Shown here one piece after another: positions 38,745 through 49,376 of a DNA stretch of 64,000 bases. The notes below the pieces were generated by a model, which was not told where the DNA came from, did not search any database, and saw only the letters and a program-made list of their open reading frames with translations. How positions within the stretch are numbered: the stretch's first letter is position 1; the number at the start of each line of letters is the position of its first letter. The position numbers were made by a program, and so were the translations under genes. The stretch is from Microbacterium sp. M28 (GTDB lineage Bacteria; Actinomycetota; Actinomycetes; Actinomycetales; Microbacteriaceae), in the NCBI RefSeq assembly GCF_025836995.1, contig NZ_CP107546.1:744001-808000 (forward strand), in the 5' to 3' direction.

Positions 38745-40859
38745 GTGGCACGGAGCATCTACATCACGTCGGCCGAGGGACACACCGGGAAATCCACGAT
38801 CGCCCTCGGGGTTCTCGACGCGCTCATGCGCGTGACGCCGCGCGTCGGCGTGTTCCGCCCGATCGCGCGCTCGGCGGAGGAACGCGACTACGTCCTCGAG
38901 CTGCTGCTCGCCCACGACGGCGTGCATCTCGACTACGAGGACTGCGTCGGCGTCACCTACGACGACGTCCGCGCCGACCCCGACCGGGCCCTGTCGACGA
39001 TCATCGCCCGCTTCAAGGCCGTCGAGGCGCAGTGCGACGCCGTGGTGATCATCGGAAGCGACTACACGGACGTCGGAAGTCCGGCGGAGCTCGGCTACAA
39101 CGCCCGCATCGCGGCGAACCTCGCCGCACCGGTGCTGCTCGTGCTCTCCGGTCGTGACCAGCAGCATCGTGCCGAGCAGCTGGGCACGACGACCGCGCGC
39201 ACGCCTGCGGCGGTCAGCCAGCTCGCAGCGCTCGCGCTCGCCGAGCTCGCCGCGGAGCGGGCCGAGCTGTTCGCCGTGATCGTGAACCGCGCCGATCCGG
39301 ATGCCGCCGCCGAGACGATCGACGCGGTGCACGCCGTACAGTCCGATGCGACGCCGGTGTGGGCGATTCCCGAGGACCGGTCGCTGGTGGCACCGTCCAT
39401 CCGCGGCATCCTGACGGCGGTCGACGGGCGCCTGGTCAAGGGTGACGACGACCTGCTCTCCCGGGAGGCGCTGAGCGTCGTCGTGGCCGGGATGTCGATG
39501 GTGAACGTGCTGCCGCGGCTCACCGCCGACGCGGTCGTCATCATCCCGGCCGATCGCACAGAGGTGCTGCTGGCCGCGCTGCTCGCCGACGCGGCCGGGA
39601 CGTTCCCGTCGATCGCCGGCATCGTCCTGAACGGCCCGTTCCCGCTGCCGGAATCGATCGAGAAGCTCCTGGACGGGCTGGCCTCGCGGGTGCCGATCAT
39701 CGCGACCGATCTCGGCACCTACGAGACGGCCGTTCGCGTGATGGGCGCACGAGGACGCCTGGCCGCGGACTCCCGACGGCGCTACGACACTGCTCTCGGA
39801 CTCTTCCAGACGCACGTCGACATCAGCGAGCTGACGCGGCTGCTGGGTCTGGCCGAGGCGACCGTCGTCACGCCGCTCATGTTCGAGTACGCGCTCATCG
39901 AACGGGCGCGCTCGGACCGCAAGCGCATCGTGCTGCCCGAAGGCGGGGACGACCGCATCCTGCGAGCAGCGGCCACCCTGCTGGCCAGGGATGTCGCCGA
40001 CCTGACGATCCTGGGCGAGGAGACCGCGATCAGGGCCAGGGCGGTCGAGCTCGGCATCGACATCTCCGCGGCCGCCGTCATCAGCACCACGGACCCCGAG
40101 CACGTCGAGCGGTTCGCCGATGAGTACGCTCGTCTGCGTGCGCACAAGGGCGTGACTCTGGCGCAGGCAGCGGACACGGTCACGGATGTGTCGTACTTCG
40201 GCACGATGATGGTGCATCTCGGACTCGCCGACGGCATGGTCTCCGGCGCCGCGCACACGACGGCGCACACGATCCGCCCGTCCTTCGAGATCATCAAGAC
40301 CCGACCCGGTGTCGACGTCGTCTCGAGCGTGTTCCTCATGGCGCTCTCGGACCGCGTGCTCGTGTACGGCGACTGCGCGGTGATCCCCGATCCGACCAGC
40401 GCGCAACTGGCCGACATCGCGATCTCCTCGGCGCAGACGGCCCGGCAGTTCGGCATCGATCCTCGGGTGGCCATGCTGTCGTACTCGACCGGTGAGTCCG
40501 GCTCGGGTGCCGACGTCGACAAGGTGCGCGAAGCCACCGCCCTCGTCCGAGAGCGGGCGCCGGAGCTCCTGGTCGAAGGACCGATCCAGTACGACGCGGC
40601 CGCCGACGCGGCGGTCGCGAAGGCCAAGCTGCCGGAATCGGATGTCGCCGGTCGCGCGACCGTCTTCGTCTTCCCCGACCTGAACACCGGCAACAACACC
40701 TACAAGGCCGTACAGCGTTCGGCCGGTGCTGTGGCGATCGGCCCCGTCCTGCAGGGGCTGAACAAGCCGATCAACGATCTGAGCCGAGGGGCTCTGGTGG
40801 AGGACATCGTGAACACCGTCGCGATCACGGCGATCCAAGCCCAGGGAGCCCCCGAATGA
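38745..40859 (+). CDS. pta: Phosphate acetyltransferase
   Basis: 704 residues, the long form. The N-terminal dethiobiotin-synthetase-like P-loop is EGHTGKSTIALG (about 8-19), followed by a DRTGG domain (about 210-320) and the C-terminal PTA catalytic domain (RIVLPEGGDDRILRAAATL, then STGESGSGADVDKV, and FPDLNTGNNTYKAVQR). It interconverts acetyl-CoA and acetyl phosphate. GTG 38745 has TAGGCT exactly 6 bp upstream (leaderless). The stop overlaps ackA by ATGA, giving the usual pta-ackA acetate module. Confidence 0.97.
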   Translation: MARSIYITSAEGHTGKSTIALGVLDALMRVTPRVGVFRPIARSAEERDYVLELLLAHDGVHLDYEDCVGVTYDDVRADPDRALSTIIARFKAVEAQCDAVVIIGSDYTDVGSPAELGYNARIAANLAAPVLLVLSGRDQQHRAEQLGTTTARTPAAVSQLAALALAELAAERAELFAVIVNRADPDAAAETIDAVHAVQSDATPVWAIPEDRSLVAPSIRGILTAVDGRLVKGDDDLLSREALSVVVAGMSMVNVLPRLTADAVVIIPADRTEVLLAALLADAAGTFPSIAGIVLNGPFPLPESIEKLLDGLASRVPIIATDLGTYETAVRVMGARGRLAADSRRRYDTALGLFQTHVDISELTRLLGLAEATVVTPLMFEYALIERARSDRKRIVLPEGGDDRILRAAATLLARDVADLTILGEETAIRARAVELGIDISAAAVISTTDPEHVERFADEYARLRAHKGVTLAQAADTVTDVSYFGTMMVHLGLADGMVSGAAHTTAHTIRPSFEIIKTRPGVDVVSSVFLMALSDRVLVYGDCAVIPDPTSAQLADIAISSAQTARQFGIDPRVAMLSYSTGESGSGADVDKVREATALVRERAPELLVEGPIQYDAAADAAVAKAKLPESDVAGRATVFVFPDLNTGNNTYKAVQRSAGAVAIGPVLQGLNKPINDLSRGALVEDIVNTVAITAIQAQGAPE

Positions 40860-42076
40860 GCGTCGTCCTCGTCGTCAACAGCGGCTCATCGTCCCTGAAG
40901 TACAGCCTGATGGACATGGACCGCGAGCTTCCGCTCGGCGAGGGGCTGATCGAGCGCATCGGACAGGATGCCGGCGATGTGACGCACGCCGTTCGCCGCC
41001 TCTCCGACGGCTCGGCCGCGCCGACGGTCCTCGACGAGAAGCACCGCAGCGAGCGGCGCATCGCCGACCATGACGAGGCGTTCCGGGTGATGCTCGAGCA
41101 GTTCGCCGAGCACGGGCCGCAGCTGGAGGAGAACCCACCGGTCGCTGTCGGACACCGTGTCGTGCACGGCGGCGCACGCTTCTTCGCGCCGACGCCGATC
41201 GACGATCTCGTCGAGATCAACATCGAGGACCTGTCCGAACTCGCGCCGTTGCACAACCCGGGAGCCGTCGCCGGCATCCGGGCCGGTCGTCGCGCGTTCG
41301 GGAACGTCCCGCACATCGCCGTGTTCGACACCGCGTTCCACCAGACGCTGCCGCCGGCCGCCTACACCTACGCGATCGAGAAGACCGTCGCCGAACGGCA
41401 CCGCGTGCGTCGATACGGCTTCCACGGCACCAGCCACAAGTTCGTCTCCGAACAGGCCGCGGCGTTCCTCGACCGTCCCCTCTCCGATCTGCGGCAGATC
41501 GTGCTGCACCTCGGCAACGGGGTGTCGATGACCGCGATCGACGGCGGGCGCTCCGTGGAGACGTCGATGGGCATGACGCCGCTCGAGGGTCTCGTGATGG
41601 GCACCCGTTCGGGCGACCTCGACCCTGCGGTGCTGCTGCATCTCGCCCGCCGCGCCGGCATGAGCACCGACGATCTCGACGCGCTCCTGAACAAGCGCAG
41701 CGGGCTGCTGGGGCTGGCCGGTCGCAGCGACATGCGAGACATCCTCGCGGGGGTCGATGCCGGGGATGGTGCGGCGACGCTCGCGTTCGATGTGTACATC
41801 CACCGCCTGCGCGCCTATGTCGGTGCGTACGTCGCCCAGCTCGGGGGAGTGGACGTCATCTCCTTCACCGCCGGCGTCGGCGAGAACGCCGCGCGGGTGC
41901 GCGCGGAGGCGCTGTCGACGTTCGGGTTCCTGGGGCTGGAGATCGACGGCGCGGCCAACGAACAGCGCCGCCCGGGCATCCGACGCATCTCCACGGCCGA
42001 GTCGGCGATCGAGGTGCTGGTCGTCCCCACGAACGAGGAGCTCGAGATCGCACGACAGGCGCTGAGCCTGGCGTGA
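40856..42076 (+). CDS. ackA: Acetate kinase
   Basis: 406 residues. ASKHA-fold motifs: LVVNSGSSSLKYSL at the N-terminus, GHRVVHGG, FDTAFHQT, RRYGFHGTSHKFVS, LHLGNGVSMTAIDGG and FTAGVGENAARVR. It makes acetate and ATP from acetyl phosphate, or the reverse. ATG 40856 overlaps the pta stop (ATGA), so the genes are cotranscribed and coupled. Length is typical. Confidence 0.98.
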   Translation: MSVVLVVNSGSSSLKYSLMDMDRELPLGEGLIERIGQDAGDVTHAVRRLSDGSAAPTVLDEKHRSERRIADHDEAFRVMLEQFAEHGPQLEENPPVAVGHRVVHGGARFFAPTPIDDLVEINIEDLSELAPLHNPGAVAGIRAGRRAFGNVPHIAVFDTAFHQTLPPAAYTYAIEKTVAERHRVRRYGFHGTSHKFVSEQAAAFLDRPLSDLRQIVLHLGNGVSMTAIDGGRSVETSMGMTPLEGLVMGTRSGDLDPAVLLHLARRAGMSTDDLDALLNKRSGLLGLAGRSDMRDILAGVDAGDGAATLAFDVYIHRLRAYVGAYVAQLGGVDVISFTAGVGENAARVRAEALSTFGFLGLEIDGAANEQRRPGIRRISTAESAIEVLVVPTNEELEIARQALSLA

Positions 42077-42179
42077 GGCGGCGCCGCACGTAGCGTCCGA
42101 CGCCGTCGGCCCATTACGCTGGCAGAGGCACAGGGAGGTGCCGGCCCGAACCCCCTCGGATGCTTCTTTGGAGGCCCGC

Positions 42180-42929
42180 GTGTCCGACACTCTGCCCGAC
42201 CTGCGCACCATGTCCGGTGTGCTGTTCGACCTCGACGGCGTCCTGACGCCGACCGCCGAAGTGCACATGCGCGCATGGCAAGCGGTGTTCGACGAGGTCT
42301 TCGACCGCTGGGGAATCGAACCCGCCTACACGGACGACGACTATTTCGCCTACGTCGACGGCAAGAAGCGCTACGACGGCGTGGCGAGCCTGCTGCGCAG
42401 CCGCAACGTCGAGATCCCGTGGGGCGCGGTCGACGATCCGCCGGAAGCCGAGACGATCTGCGGTATCGGCAATCGCAAGAACGCCGCCTTCTCGGCATCC
42501 CTCCGTGCGGAAGGGATCGCACCGTACCCCGGCTCGCTCGCGCTGCTCGAGCAGCTGAGGGACGCCGGCATCCGCATGGGCGTCGTGTCGAGCTCCAAGA
42601 ACGCGGAGGAGGTGCTCGGCAGCGCCGGTCTGCGTGACTTCTTCGAGGTCGTCGTGGACGGCGTCGTGGCCGAGCGCGACGCGCTCGCCTCCAAGCCCTC
42701 CGCAGACATGTTCGCCGCCGGTGCCACGGCTCTCGGAATCGACGTCGTCACGGGAGCCGCCGTCGAGGACGCCGTGGCCGGTGTCGCCTCCGCGTCCGCC
42801 GCCGGGTTCGCGACCGTCGTCGGCGTTGACCGCGGCGCGGGACCCGACGTGCTGCGGGCGTCCGGCGCCACCTGTATCGTCGATGACCTTGCCCGACTTC
42901 TCCCGACGAGCACCTCGGAGACCGCATGA
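42180..42929 (+). CDS. HAD-IA hydrolase, beta-phosphoglucomutase-like
   Basis: 249 residues. HAD motifs: GVLFDLDGVLTP (nucleophile Asp and acid-base Asp), VVSSSKNAEEVL, ASKPSADMFAAGA with the Lys, and VEDAVAGVASASAAG. The cap contains YVDGKKRYDG as in beta-phosphoglucomutases. Paired with a GH65 phosphorylase, it probably turns beta-glucose 1-phosphate into glucose 6-phosphate. GTG 42180 has GGAGG 5 bp upstream. A -10-like TACGCT lies near 42115. Its stop overlaps the GH65 start by ATGA. Confidence 0.9.
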   Translation: MSDTLPDLRTMSGVLFDLDGVLTPTAEVHMRAWQAVFDEVFDRWGIEPAYTDDDYFAYVDGKKRYDGVASLLRSRNVEIPWGAVDDPPEAETICGIGNRKNAAFSASLRAEGIAPYPGSLALLEQLRDAGIRMGVVSSSKNAEEVLGSAGLRDFFEVVVDGVVAERDALASKPSADMFAAGATALGIDVVTGAAVEDAVAGVASASAAGFATVVGVDRGAGPDVLRASGATCIVDDLARLLPTSTSETA

Positions 42930-45409
42930 TCGATCGTGACCGCTTCCCCGTCGACCCGTGGCGTCTGGTCGAGACGCGCTACACCGAGGACGGCGTCTCC
43001 GAGACGCTGTTCGCCATCGGGAACGGCTACCTCGGCCTGCGAGGCAACCACATCGAAGGACGCGGCGCGCATGAGCACGGCACCTTCATCAACGGTCTGC
43101 ACGAGACCTGGCCGATCCGCCACGCGGAGCAGGCGTACGGTTTCGCCGAGGTCGGACAGACGATCATCAACGCACCGGACGCCAAGGTCATGCGCGTGTA
43201 CGTGGACGACGAGCCCATCTCGTTCGACGAGGCGGACGTGCGGGAGTACTCGCGATCGCTCGACATGCGCACCGGCATCCTGACCAGGGATCTGGTCTGG
43301 GAGACACCGTCCGGCAAGCGCGTCCGGATGCGTGACGAGCGCATGGTCAGCTTCGAGGAGCGCCATCTCGCCATCCTGCGGCTCGAGGTGACGGTCGAGA
43401 ACTCGGATGCCCCGGTCACGATCAGCTGCCAGATCATCAACCGCCAGGACGGCGGCAACGTGTACGGCGGGACGCCGCCCGCCGCGCAGAAGGCCGGCTT
43501 CGATCCGCGTCGGGCCGAGAAGATCGCCGAGCGTGTGCTGCAACCGGTCGAGTACTGGCAGGACGGCCTGCGCTCCGCGCTGTCGTACGAGGTCACGGAG
43601 TCCGGCATGACGGCCGCGGTGGTCGCCGATCACGTGATCGAGACGGACAACGACTACAGCGCCCGGCAGCTGTGCGAACCGGACATCGCCAAGAACGTGT
43701 TCCGCGTGCAGGCGAAGGCCGGCATCCCGATCCGCATCACGAAGCTCGTGAGCTATCACACGTCGCGCGGCGTCCCCGCGCGGGAGCTCGTCGACCGCTG
43801 CCGCCGTTCCCTCGACAGGGTCGCGGTCGAAGGCGTCGACGAGCAGTGGCGGGCGCAGTCCGCGTGGCTGGACGCGTTCTGGGAGCGCAGCGACGTGCGC
43901 ATCGAGGGGCAGGATTCCCTGCAGCAGGCGACCAGGTGGTGCCTGTTCCAGCTCGCTCAGGCATCGGCGCGCGCCGACGGCTCCGGTGTGCCGGCCAAGG
44001 GCGTCTCCGGCTCGGGCTACAGCGGCCACTACTTCTGGGACACCGAGATCTACGTCCTGCCGTTCCTGACGTACACGTCACCGCAGTGGGCGCGCAACGC
44101 CCTGCGCGCACGCGTGCTTATGCTGCCGGCCGCCCGTCGCCGCGCCGCGCAGTTGAACGAGGCCGGCGCGCTGTTCCCCTGGCGCACGATCAACGGCGAA
44201 GAGGCGTCCGCCTACTACGCGGCCGGAACGGCGCAGTACCACATCAACGCCGACGTCAGCTTCGCGCTCGGGAAGTACGTCCGCGCCACGGGCGACGTGG
44301 ACTTCCTGCACCGCGAAGGCGTGGACATCGCCGTCGAGACGGCCCGGCTCTGGGCCACGCTCGGGTTCTGGCGCGGGACGAACGGCGACGCGACGTTCCA
44401 CATCCACGGCGTCACCGGACCGGACGAGTACACCACCGTCGTCAACGACAACCTCTTCACGAACGTCATGGCCCGCTTCAACCTGCGCCTGGCTTCGCGC
44501 GTGGTGCGCGAGCTCGCCGCCAGCGACCCGCGCGCGTTCGACGCGCTCGTGGAACGCACGGGGCTGGATGCCGGGGAGGCGGATGCGTGGGAGCAGGCCG
44601 CCGACGCCATGTACATCCCGTTCAGCGACAGCCTCGGCATCCATCCGCAGGATTCGCTGTTCCTCGAGCGGGAGGTCTGGGATCTCGCGCACACGCCTGA
44701 CGACCAGCGGCCGCTGCTGCTGCACTTCCACCCGCTGGTGATCTACCGGTTCCAGGTGCTCAAGCAGGCCGATGTCGTGCTGGCCCTGTTCCTGCAGGGC
44801 AACCATTTCACCGCGGAGGAGAAGCTCGCGGACTTCCAGTACTACGACCCGCTGACGACGGGCGATTCGACGCTGTCCGCGGTGGTCCAATCGATCCTCG
44901 CGGCCGAGGTCGGGTACCAGGACCTCGCCAGGGAGTACTTCGAGCATTCGCTGTTCGTCGACCTCGGCGACCTCCACCACAATGCGGCTGATGGCGTGCA
45001 CGTGGCGTCGGCGGGCGGTGTGTGGACGGCGCTCGTGAGCGGATTCGGCGGCATGCGCGATCATGGCGGAGAGCTGAGCTTCGACCCTCGGCTGCCTACG
45101 GACTGGCCGTCGCTGTCGTACCCCCTGCAGTGGCAGGGAACGACGCTGCAGGTCACGGTGACGCGGGACGAGCTGCGCGTGCACGTCCGGTCGGGAGATC
45201 CGGTCGAGTTCACGGTTCGAGGCGCGGCGTACACGGCGTCGGAGGGGCAGGACGCCGTGGCGGCCCTGGACGGGCAGGGGCCCGTCATCCCCGGCCGGCC
45301 GACCCTGCGTCAGTTCGCCGACGCACGGCGCGACGACGGCACTCTGATGTCCGCATCCGTGCCCGTCGTCACGAGCGCGATCCCGGTGATCACCGGCTTC
45401 CCGGACTGA
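42926..45409 (+). CDS. Glycoside hydrolase family 65 disaccharide phosphorylase
   Basis: 827 residues. GH65 landmarks: ETLFAIGNGYLGLRGN near the start, SGHYFWDTEIYVLPFLTYT, GALFPWRTINGEEAS, and HIHGVTGPDEYTTVVND with the catalytic Glu near residue 496. KQADVVLALFLQGNHF follows, then the C-terminal jelly-roll barrel. The family phosphorolyses maltose, trehalose, kojibiose or nigerose to beta-glucose 1-phosphate plus glucose. The substrate is not decided, though the upstream phosphomutase makes a phosphorylase far more likely than a hydrolase. ATG 42926 is coupled to the HAD gene. Confidence 0.93.
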   Translation: MIDRDRFPVDPWRLVETRYTEDGVSETLFAIGNGYLGLRGNHIEGRGAHEHGTFINGLHETWPIRHAEQAYGFAEVGQTIINAPDAKVMRVYVDDEPISFDEADVREYSRSLDMRTGILTRDLVWETPSGKRVRMRDERMVSFEERHLAILRLEVTVENSDAPVTISCQIINRQDGGNVYGGTPPAAQKAGFDPRRAEKIAERVLQPVEYWQDGLRSALSYEVTESGMTAAVVADHVIETDNDYSARQLCEPDIAKNVFRVQAKAGIPIRITKLVSYHTSRGVPARELVDRCRRSLDRVAVEGVDEQWRAQSAWLDAFWERSDVRIEGQDSLQQATRWCLFQLAQASARADGSGVPAKGVSGSGYSGHYFWDTEIYVLPFLTYTSPQWARNALRARVLMLPAARRRAAQLNEAGALFPWRTINGEEASAYYAAGTAQYHINADVSFALGKYVRATGDVDFLHREGVDIAVETARLWATLGFWRGTNGDATFHIHGVTGPDEYTTVVNDNLFTNVMARFNLRLASRVVRELAASDPRAFDALVERTGLDAGEADAWEQAADAMYIPFSDSLGIHPQDSLFLEREVWDLAHTPDDQRPLLLHFHPLVIYRFQVLKQADVVLALFLQGNHFTAEEKLADFQYYDPLTTGDSTLSAVVQSILAAEVGYQDLAREYFEHSLFVDLGDLHHNAADGVHVASAGGVWTALVSGFGGMRDHGGELSFDPRLPTDWPSLSYPLQWQGTTLQVTVTRDELRVHVRSGDPVEFTVRGAAYTASEGQDAVAALDGQGPVIPGRPTLRQFADARRDDGTLMSASVPVVTSAIPVITGFPD

Positions 45410-45445
45410 GATCTCGATGTCGGCGGCACGCCGTAGGCTGGACGG

Positions 45446-47755
45446 GTGACCACAGCCCTTTATCGCCGTTATCGGCCCGAGAACTTCGCGGAGATGATCG
45501 GGCAGTCGCAGGTGACCGAGCCGCTCATGACGGCTCTGCGGGGCGATCGTGTCGGGCACGCCTATCTGTTCTCCGGTCCGCGCGGCTGCGGGAAGACGAC
45601 TTCGGCCCGCATCCTCGCCCGCTGCCTGAACTGCGCCGAGGGCCCGACGGACACGCCGTGCGGCGTCTGCCCCAGCTGCGTCGAGCTGTCGCGCAACGGC
45701 GGCGGTTCGCTGGATGTCGTCGAGATCGACGCCGCGAGCCACAACGGTGTCGACGATGCCCGTGATCTGCGCGAACGCGCCACCTTCGCCCCGAGCCGCG
45801 ACCGCTTCAAGATCTTCATCCTCGACGAGGCGCACATGGTGACGCCGCAGGGATTCAACGCGCTGCTCAAGCTCGTGGAGGAACCGCCGGCGCACGTCAA
45901 GTTCATCTTCGCGACCACCGAACCCGAGAAGGTGCTCGGCACGATCCGCTCGCGCACCCACCACTATCCGTTCCGGCTCGTGCCCCCGGCCGCGATGCTC
46001 GAGTACGTCCAGAAGCTGTGCGCCGAAGAGGGCGTGCAGGTCGAACAGGGCGTGCTGCCCCTCGTGGTGCGCGCCGGTGGCGGTTCGCCGCGTGACACGC
46101 TGTCGCTGCTCGACCAGCTCATCGCCGGCTCCGACGGAGACCACGTCGCCTACGAGCGCGCTGTCGCGCTGCTCGGCTACACGCACGCCGCGCTGCTGGA
46201 CGAGATCGTCGATGCACTGGCGGCCGGCGATGCGGCTGCCGCGTTCCCCGCGGTCGATCGTGTCGTGCAGACCGGCCAGGACCCGCGCCGCTTCGTCGAC
46301 GACCTGCTCGAGCGGCTGCGCGACCTCATCGTGATCGCCGCGGTCGGGGCGGGGGCGTCCGCGGTGCTCCGCGGCATCCCGTCCGACGAGATGCAGCGGA
46401 TGCAGACGCAGGCCGCGTCGTTCGGGCAGGCGCGCCTCTCGCACACCGCCGACCTCGTGAGCGCCGCCCTCGACGACATGTCGGGTGCCACCTCGCCGCG
46501 CCTGCACCTCGAGCTGATGATCGCCCGCGTGCTCGCACCGGTCGCGTCGGGTGCGCCCGTCGGCACGATACCCGCTGGTGCGGCCCCTGCTGCTACGGCT
46601 CCGGCGGTGCCCGCTTCAGCTCCCGCTGCGCAGCCGGCGCCGGCTGCCGCTGCGCAGGCCGCGCCTTCTTCTCCGCTCGTCGAGCGAGCCGCAGGCGAGG
46701 CGAAACGCGTCCCCGTCGAGACCCCTGAGTCCGTACGGACCCCGTCGCCGACAACGTCCGCTCCCGGTGCGTCGCCCGCGCCGGATTCGGCGCCCGCGCC
46801 GGTTGCCACCGCGCCTGCCGTTTCCCCCGCTCCGGCTGCGGAGGCCGCTCCGGCCGCGGAAGCGTCGCTGTCCGCTCCGCTCGCGACGCCGGCGAGCCCG
46901 ACGGCAGCCGAGAGCGAGCCGACAGCACCGGCGGAATCGGGACCGGTGGACTTCGAGCGCATCCGCTCCGCCTGGCCAGCCGTGTTGAAGCGTCTCGAGA
47001 CCATCAGTCGTGGTGCGTGGCTGATGGTGACCGCGATCCAGCCTCTCGGCTACGAGGCGTCCACCGACGTGCTCACGCTGGGCTTCGCGAGTCCGCAGGA
47101 GGTCACGCAGTTCAAGGGCCCGACACCCGGCCCAGGTCCGTCCGACCACCTGCGCACCGCGATCGAGCAGGAGCTCGGCGTGAAGGTGAAGTACAAGCCG
47201 GCACCGCTGCCCGCCGGGAAGCCACCAGCACCCGCCGCTTCGACGCCGTCGGCACCGGAATCCGATCGGAGTCCTCGGCCGAGCGCGTTATCCTCATCGC
47301 CTGTGACGGAATGGGCGGTGGCGCCGATTCCGAAGGGGAACGAGGCGCCGCAGACTCCGCTTCCCGTCGACGAGGAACCGGCCGAGGTCGAGTCCGCGGC
47401 GTCCGCTCCGCGTCCGCCGGTCGACGGTCGCGTCTCGGAGGACGAGCCGCCGTTGCCGGATGATGATGACGCTCCGGACGAGGACGAGCCGCCATACGAC
47501 CCGTCGGATGAGCCGGGCCCGAGCGGATACCGGCCGGCTCCGGCGTCCGCTCCGTCCTCCACGGCACCCGCTGCCGCGGTGATCGACGCTCCGGCGTCGG
47601 CACGACCTGCACCGCAGGCACCCGTCGTCACCGCACGCTCCGCGGCCCCGGACGGCATCCAGCGGTACGGCGAAGCCGTGATCCGCCAGGTACTGGGCGC
47701 CACCTTCGTGCGCGAAGAGCCGTACGAGCCCCCGACCGCTGCGAGGTTCAGCTGA
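45446..47755 (+). CDS. dnaX: DNA polymerase III subunits gamma and tau
   Basis: 769 residues. The clamp-loader AAA+ module has Walker [13 protein letters not shown] (about 44-55), zinc Cys cluster [15 protein letters not shown] (about 63-79) and Walker B FILDEAHM. Domain III follows to about residue 365. The remainder is a Pro/Ala/Ser-rich linker with a short folded block near 490-570 ([20 protein letters not shown]) and an acidic tail. GTG 45446 has TAGGCT exactly 6 bp upstream (leaderless). The stop overlaps recR by one base. I saw no obvious programmed frameshift heptamer. Confidence 0.97.
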   Translation: MTTALYRRYRPENFAEMIGQSQVTEPLMTALRGDRVGHAYLFSGPRGCGKTTSARILARCLNCAEGPTDTPCGVCPSCVELSRNGGGSLDVVEIDAASHNGVDDARDLRERATFAPSRDRFKIFILDEAHMVTPQGFNALLKLVEEPPAHVKFIFATTEPEKVLGTIRSRTHHYPFRLVPPAAMLEYVQKLCAEEGVQVEQGVLPLVVRAGGGSPRDTLSLLDQLIAGSDGDHVAYERAVALLGYTHAALLDEIVDALAAGDAAAAFPAVDRVVQTGQDPRRFVDDLLERLRDLIVIAAVGAGASAVLRGIPSDEMQRMQTQAASFGQARLSHTADLVSAALDDMSGATSPRLHLELMIARVLAPVASGAPVGTIPAGAAPAATAPAVPASAPAAQPAPAAAAQAAPSSPLVERAAGEAKRVPVETPESVRTPSPTTSAPGASPAPDSAPAPVATAPAVSPAPAAEAAPAAEASLSAPLATPASPTAAESEPTAPAESGPVDFERIRSAWPAVLKRLETISRGAWLMVTAIQPLGYEASTDVLTLGFASPQEVTQFKGPTPGPGPSDHLRTAIEQELGVKVKYKPAPLPAGKPPAPAASTPSAPESDRSPRPSALSSSPVTEWAVAPIPKGNEAPQTPLPVDEEPAEVESAASAPRPPVDGRVSEDEPPLPDDDDAPDEDEPPYDPSDEPGPSGYRPAPASAPSSTAPAAAVIDAPASARPAPQAPVVTARSAAPDGIQRYGEAVIRQVLGATFVREEPYEPPTAARFS

Positions 47756-48348
47756 TGTACGACGGCATCGTCCAGGAGCTCATCGACGAGTTCGGCCGCC
47801 TTCCCGGCATCGGTCCGAAGTCCGCCCAGCGCATCGCGTTCCACATTCTGCAGACGCCGTCGTTCGACGTCGCGCGGCTGTCCGAGCTGCTCACGGAGGT
47901 GCGCGCGCGCGTGCGGTTCTGCGAGGTCTGCGGCAACGTCTCCGAGCAGGACCGCTGCAGCATCTGTCGCGACCCGCGTCGCAACGCCGCACTCATCTGC
48001 GTCGTCGAGGACGCGAAAGACGTCGCCGCGATCGAGCGCACGCGCGAGTTCCGCGGTCTGTACCACGTGCTGGGCGGTGCGATCAGCCCGATCGCCGGCG
48101 TCGGTCCGGACGATCTGCGCATCGCGCAGCTCATGACCCGACTCGCGGACGGCACGGTGCAGGAGGTGATCCTCGCCACGAACCCGAACCTCGAGGGCGA
48201 GGCGACCGCGAGTTACCTCAGCCGGCTGCTCACGACCATGCAGATCACGGTTTCCCGTCTGGCCTCGGGGCTTCCCGTCGGCGGGGACCTGGAGTACGCG
48301 GACGAGGTCACTCTGGGTCGCGCCTTCGAAGGGCGTCGCACGCTGTGA
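47755..48348 (+). CDS. recR: Recombination protein RecR
   Basis: 197 residues. Helix-hairpin-helix near [15 protein letters not shown] (about 16-30), a four-Cys zinc finger [16 protein letters not shown] (about 58-73), and a Toprim domain starting [13 protein letters not shown]. It acts with RecF and RecO in loading RecA on gapped DNA. ATG 47755 overlaps the dnaX stop (TGATG), the widely conserved dnaX-recR pair. Confidence 0.98.
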   Translation: MYDGIVQELIDEFGRLPGIGPKSAQRIAFHILQTPSFDVARLSELLTEVRARVRFCEVCGNVSEQDRCSICRDPRRNAALICVVEDAKDVAAIERTREFRGLYHVLGGAISPIAGVGPDDLRIAQLMTRLADGTVQEVILATNPNLEGEATASYLSRLLTTMQITVSRLASGLPVGGDLEYADEVTLGRAFEGRRTL

Positions 48349-48370
48349 CCGCGGGCGCGGGGGTGACCCG

Positions 48371-49288
48371 GTGAACGCGCACTCCGCGGTCAGCCGACGC
48401 GGGTGGCTCCTGTTCGGCGCGATGGCGCTGCTCTGGGGCGTGCCGTACCTGCTCATCCGCATCGCCGTGGAGTCCTACACGCCGCCGGCGATCGTCGCGG
48501 GACGCACGCTCATCGCGGCGCTCCTCCTGCTCCCGTTCGCCATCCGCAGCGGCGCCCTGCGTCCCGCTCTGAAGAAGTGGCCGTGGGTGCTCGCGTTCGG
48601 CCTCGTCGAGATGGGCGGTCCATTCGTCCTGCTCGGTCACGCCGAACAGACGCTGCACTCCGGGCCGACGGGCCTTCTGGTCGCGACGGTGCCCTTGTTC
48701 GCGGCTCTGATCGCGCTCGGCGGAGGCGATCGCACCGTGCTGAAACCCGTGCGCCTCGGCGGACTGCTCGTCGGCTTCGCGGGTGTCGCGATCGTGGTCG
48801 CCGGCCCGGGTCTGGCCTCCGGCGATCTGATCGCCGCCGGCGAGGTGCTCCTGGTGGCCGTGCTGTACGCGATCGCGCCGTTCATCATCGCGCGCAAGCT
48901 CGGGGACGTCCCCTCGCTCGGGACGATCACGCTCGCGCTGCTCGCCATCGGGATCCTCTATCTGCCGATCGCCCTCGCGACGCAGCGGGAGGTGCCGACG
49001 TTCGAGGCGACCGCAGCATTGCTGGCCCTCGCGGTCATCTGCACGGCGATCGCCTTCCTCGCTTTCTTCGCGCTGATCCGTGAGGTGGGCCCGGTCCGTG
49101 CGCCGCTGTTCACCTACGTCAACCCGATCGTCGCGATCATCCTCGGCGCGATCGTGCTGTCCGAGCCCATCACCCCGGGACTGCTGATCGGGTTCCCCCT
49201 GGTGATCATCGGATGCTGGTTCGCGGCGACCGGTGGTCGTCTTCGCTCCGCTCCTACCGTGACACCGGCACCGCCGTCCACTCCCTGA
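48371..49288 (+). CDS. EamA/DMT family transporter
   Basis: 305 residues with ten predicted transmembrane segments arranged as two EamA repeats: [19 protein letters not shown] opens the first, and [20 protein letters not shown] the second. The second ends with [20 protein letters not shown], a typical EamA closing motif. Members mostly export metabolites or amino acids; the substrate is unknown. GTG 48371 lies 22 bp after recR with GGGGGTG upstream, so it may be the last gene of the dnaX-recR transcript. Confidence 0.88.
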   Translation: MNAHSAVSRRGWLLFGAMALLWGVPYLLIRIAVESYTPPAIVAGRTLIAALLLLPFAIRSGALRPALKKWPWVLAFGLVEMGGPFVLLGHAEQTLHSGPTGLLVATVPLFAALIALGGGDRTVLKPVRLGGLLVGFAGVAIVVAGPGLASGDLIAAGEVLLVAVLYAIAPFIIARKLGDVPSLGTITLALLAIGILYLPIALATQREVPTFEATAALLALAVICTAIAFLAFFALIREVGPVRAPLFTYVNPIVAIILGAIVLSEPITPGLLIGFPLVIIGCWFAATGGRLRSAPTVTPAPPSTP

Positions 49289-49376
49289 CCGCGCGCGTCA
49301 CATGCGCGTCACGGCATGCGCCCCGAAAGTAGAATGTGCGGTGGGCGGATCCGCCCGACATCCCTGGGAGTGTTCC

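Noticed and set aside
45446..47755. Programmed frameshift producing gamma from dnaX
   Set aside because: I found no A-rich slippery heptamer or following stem at the domain III boundary, so a single tau-type product is assumed.
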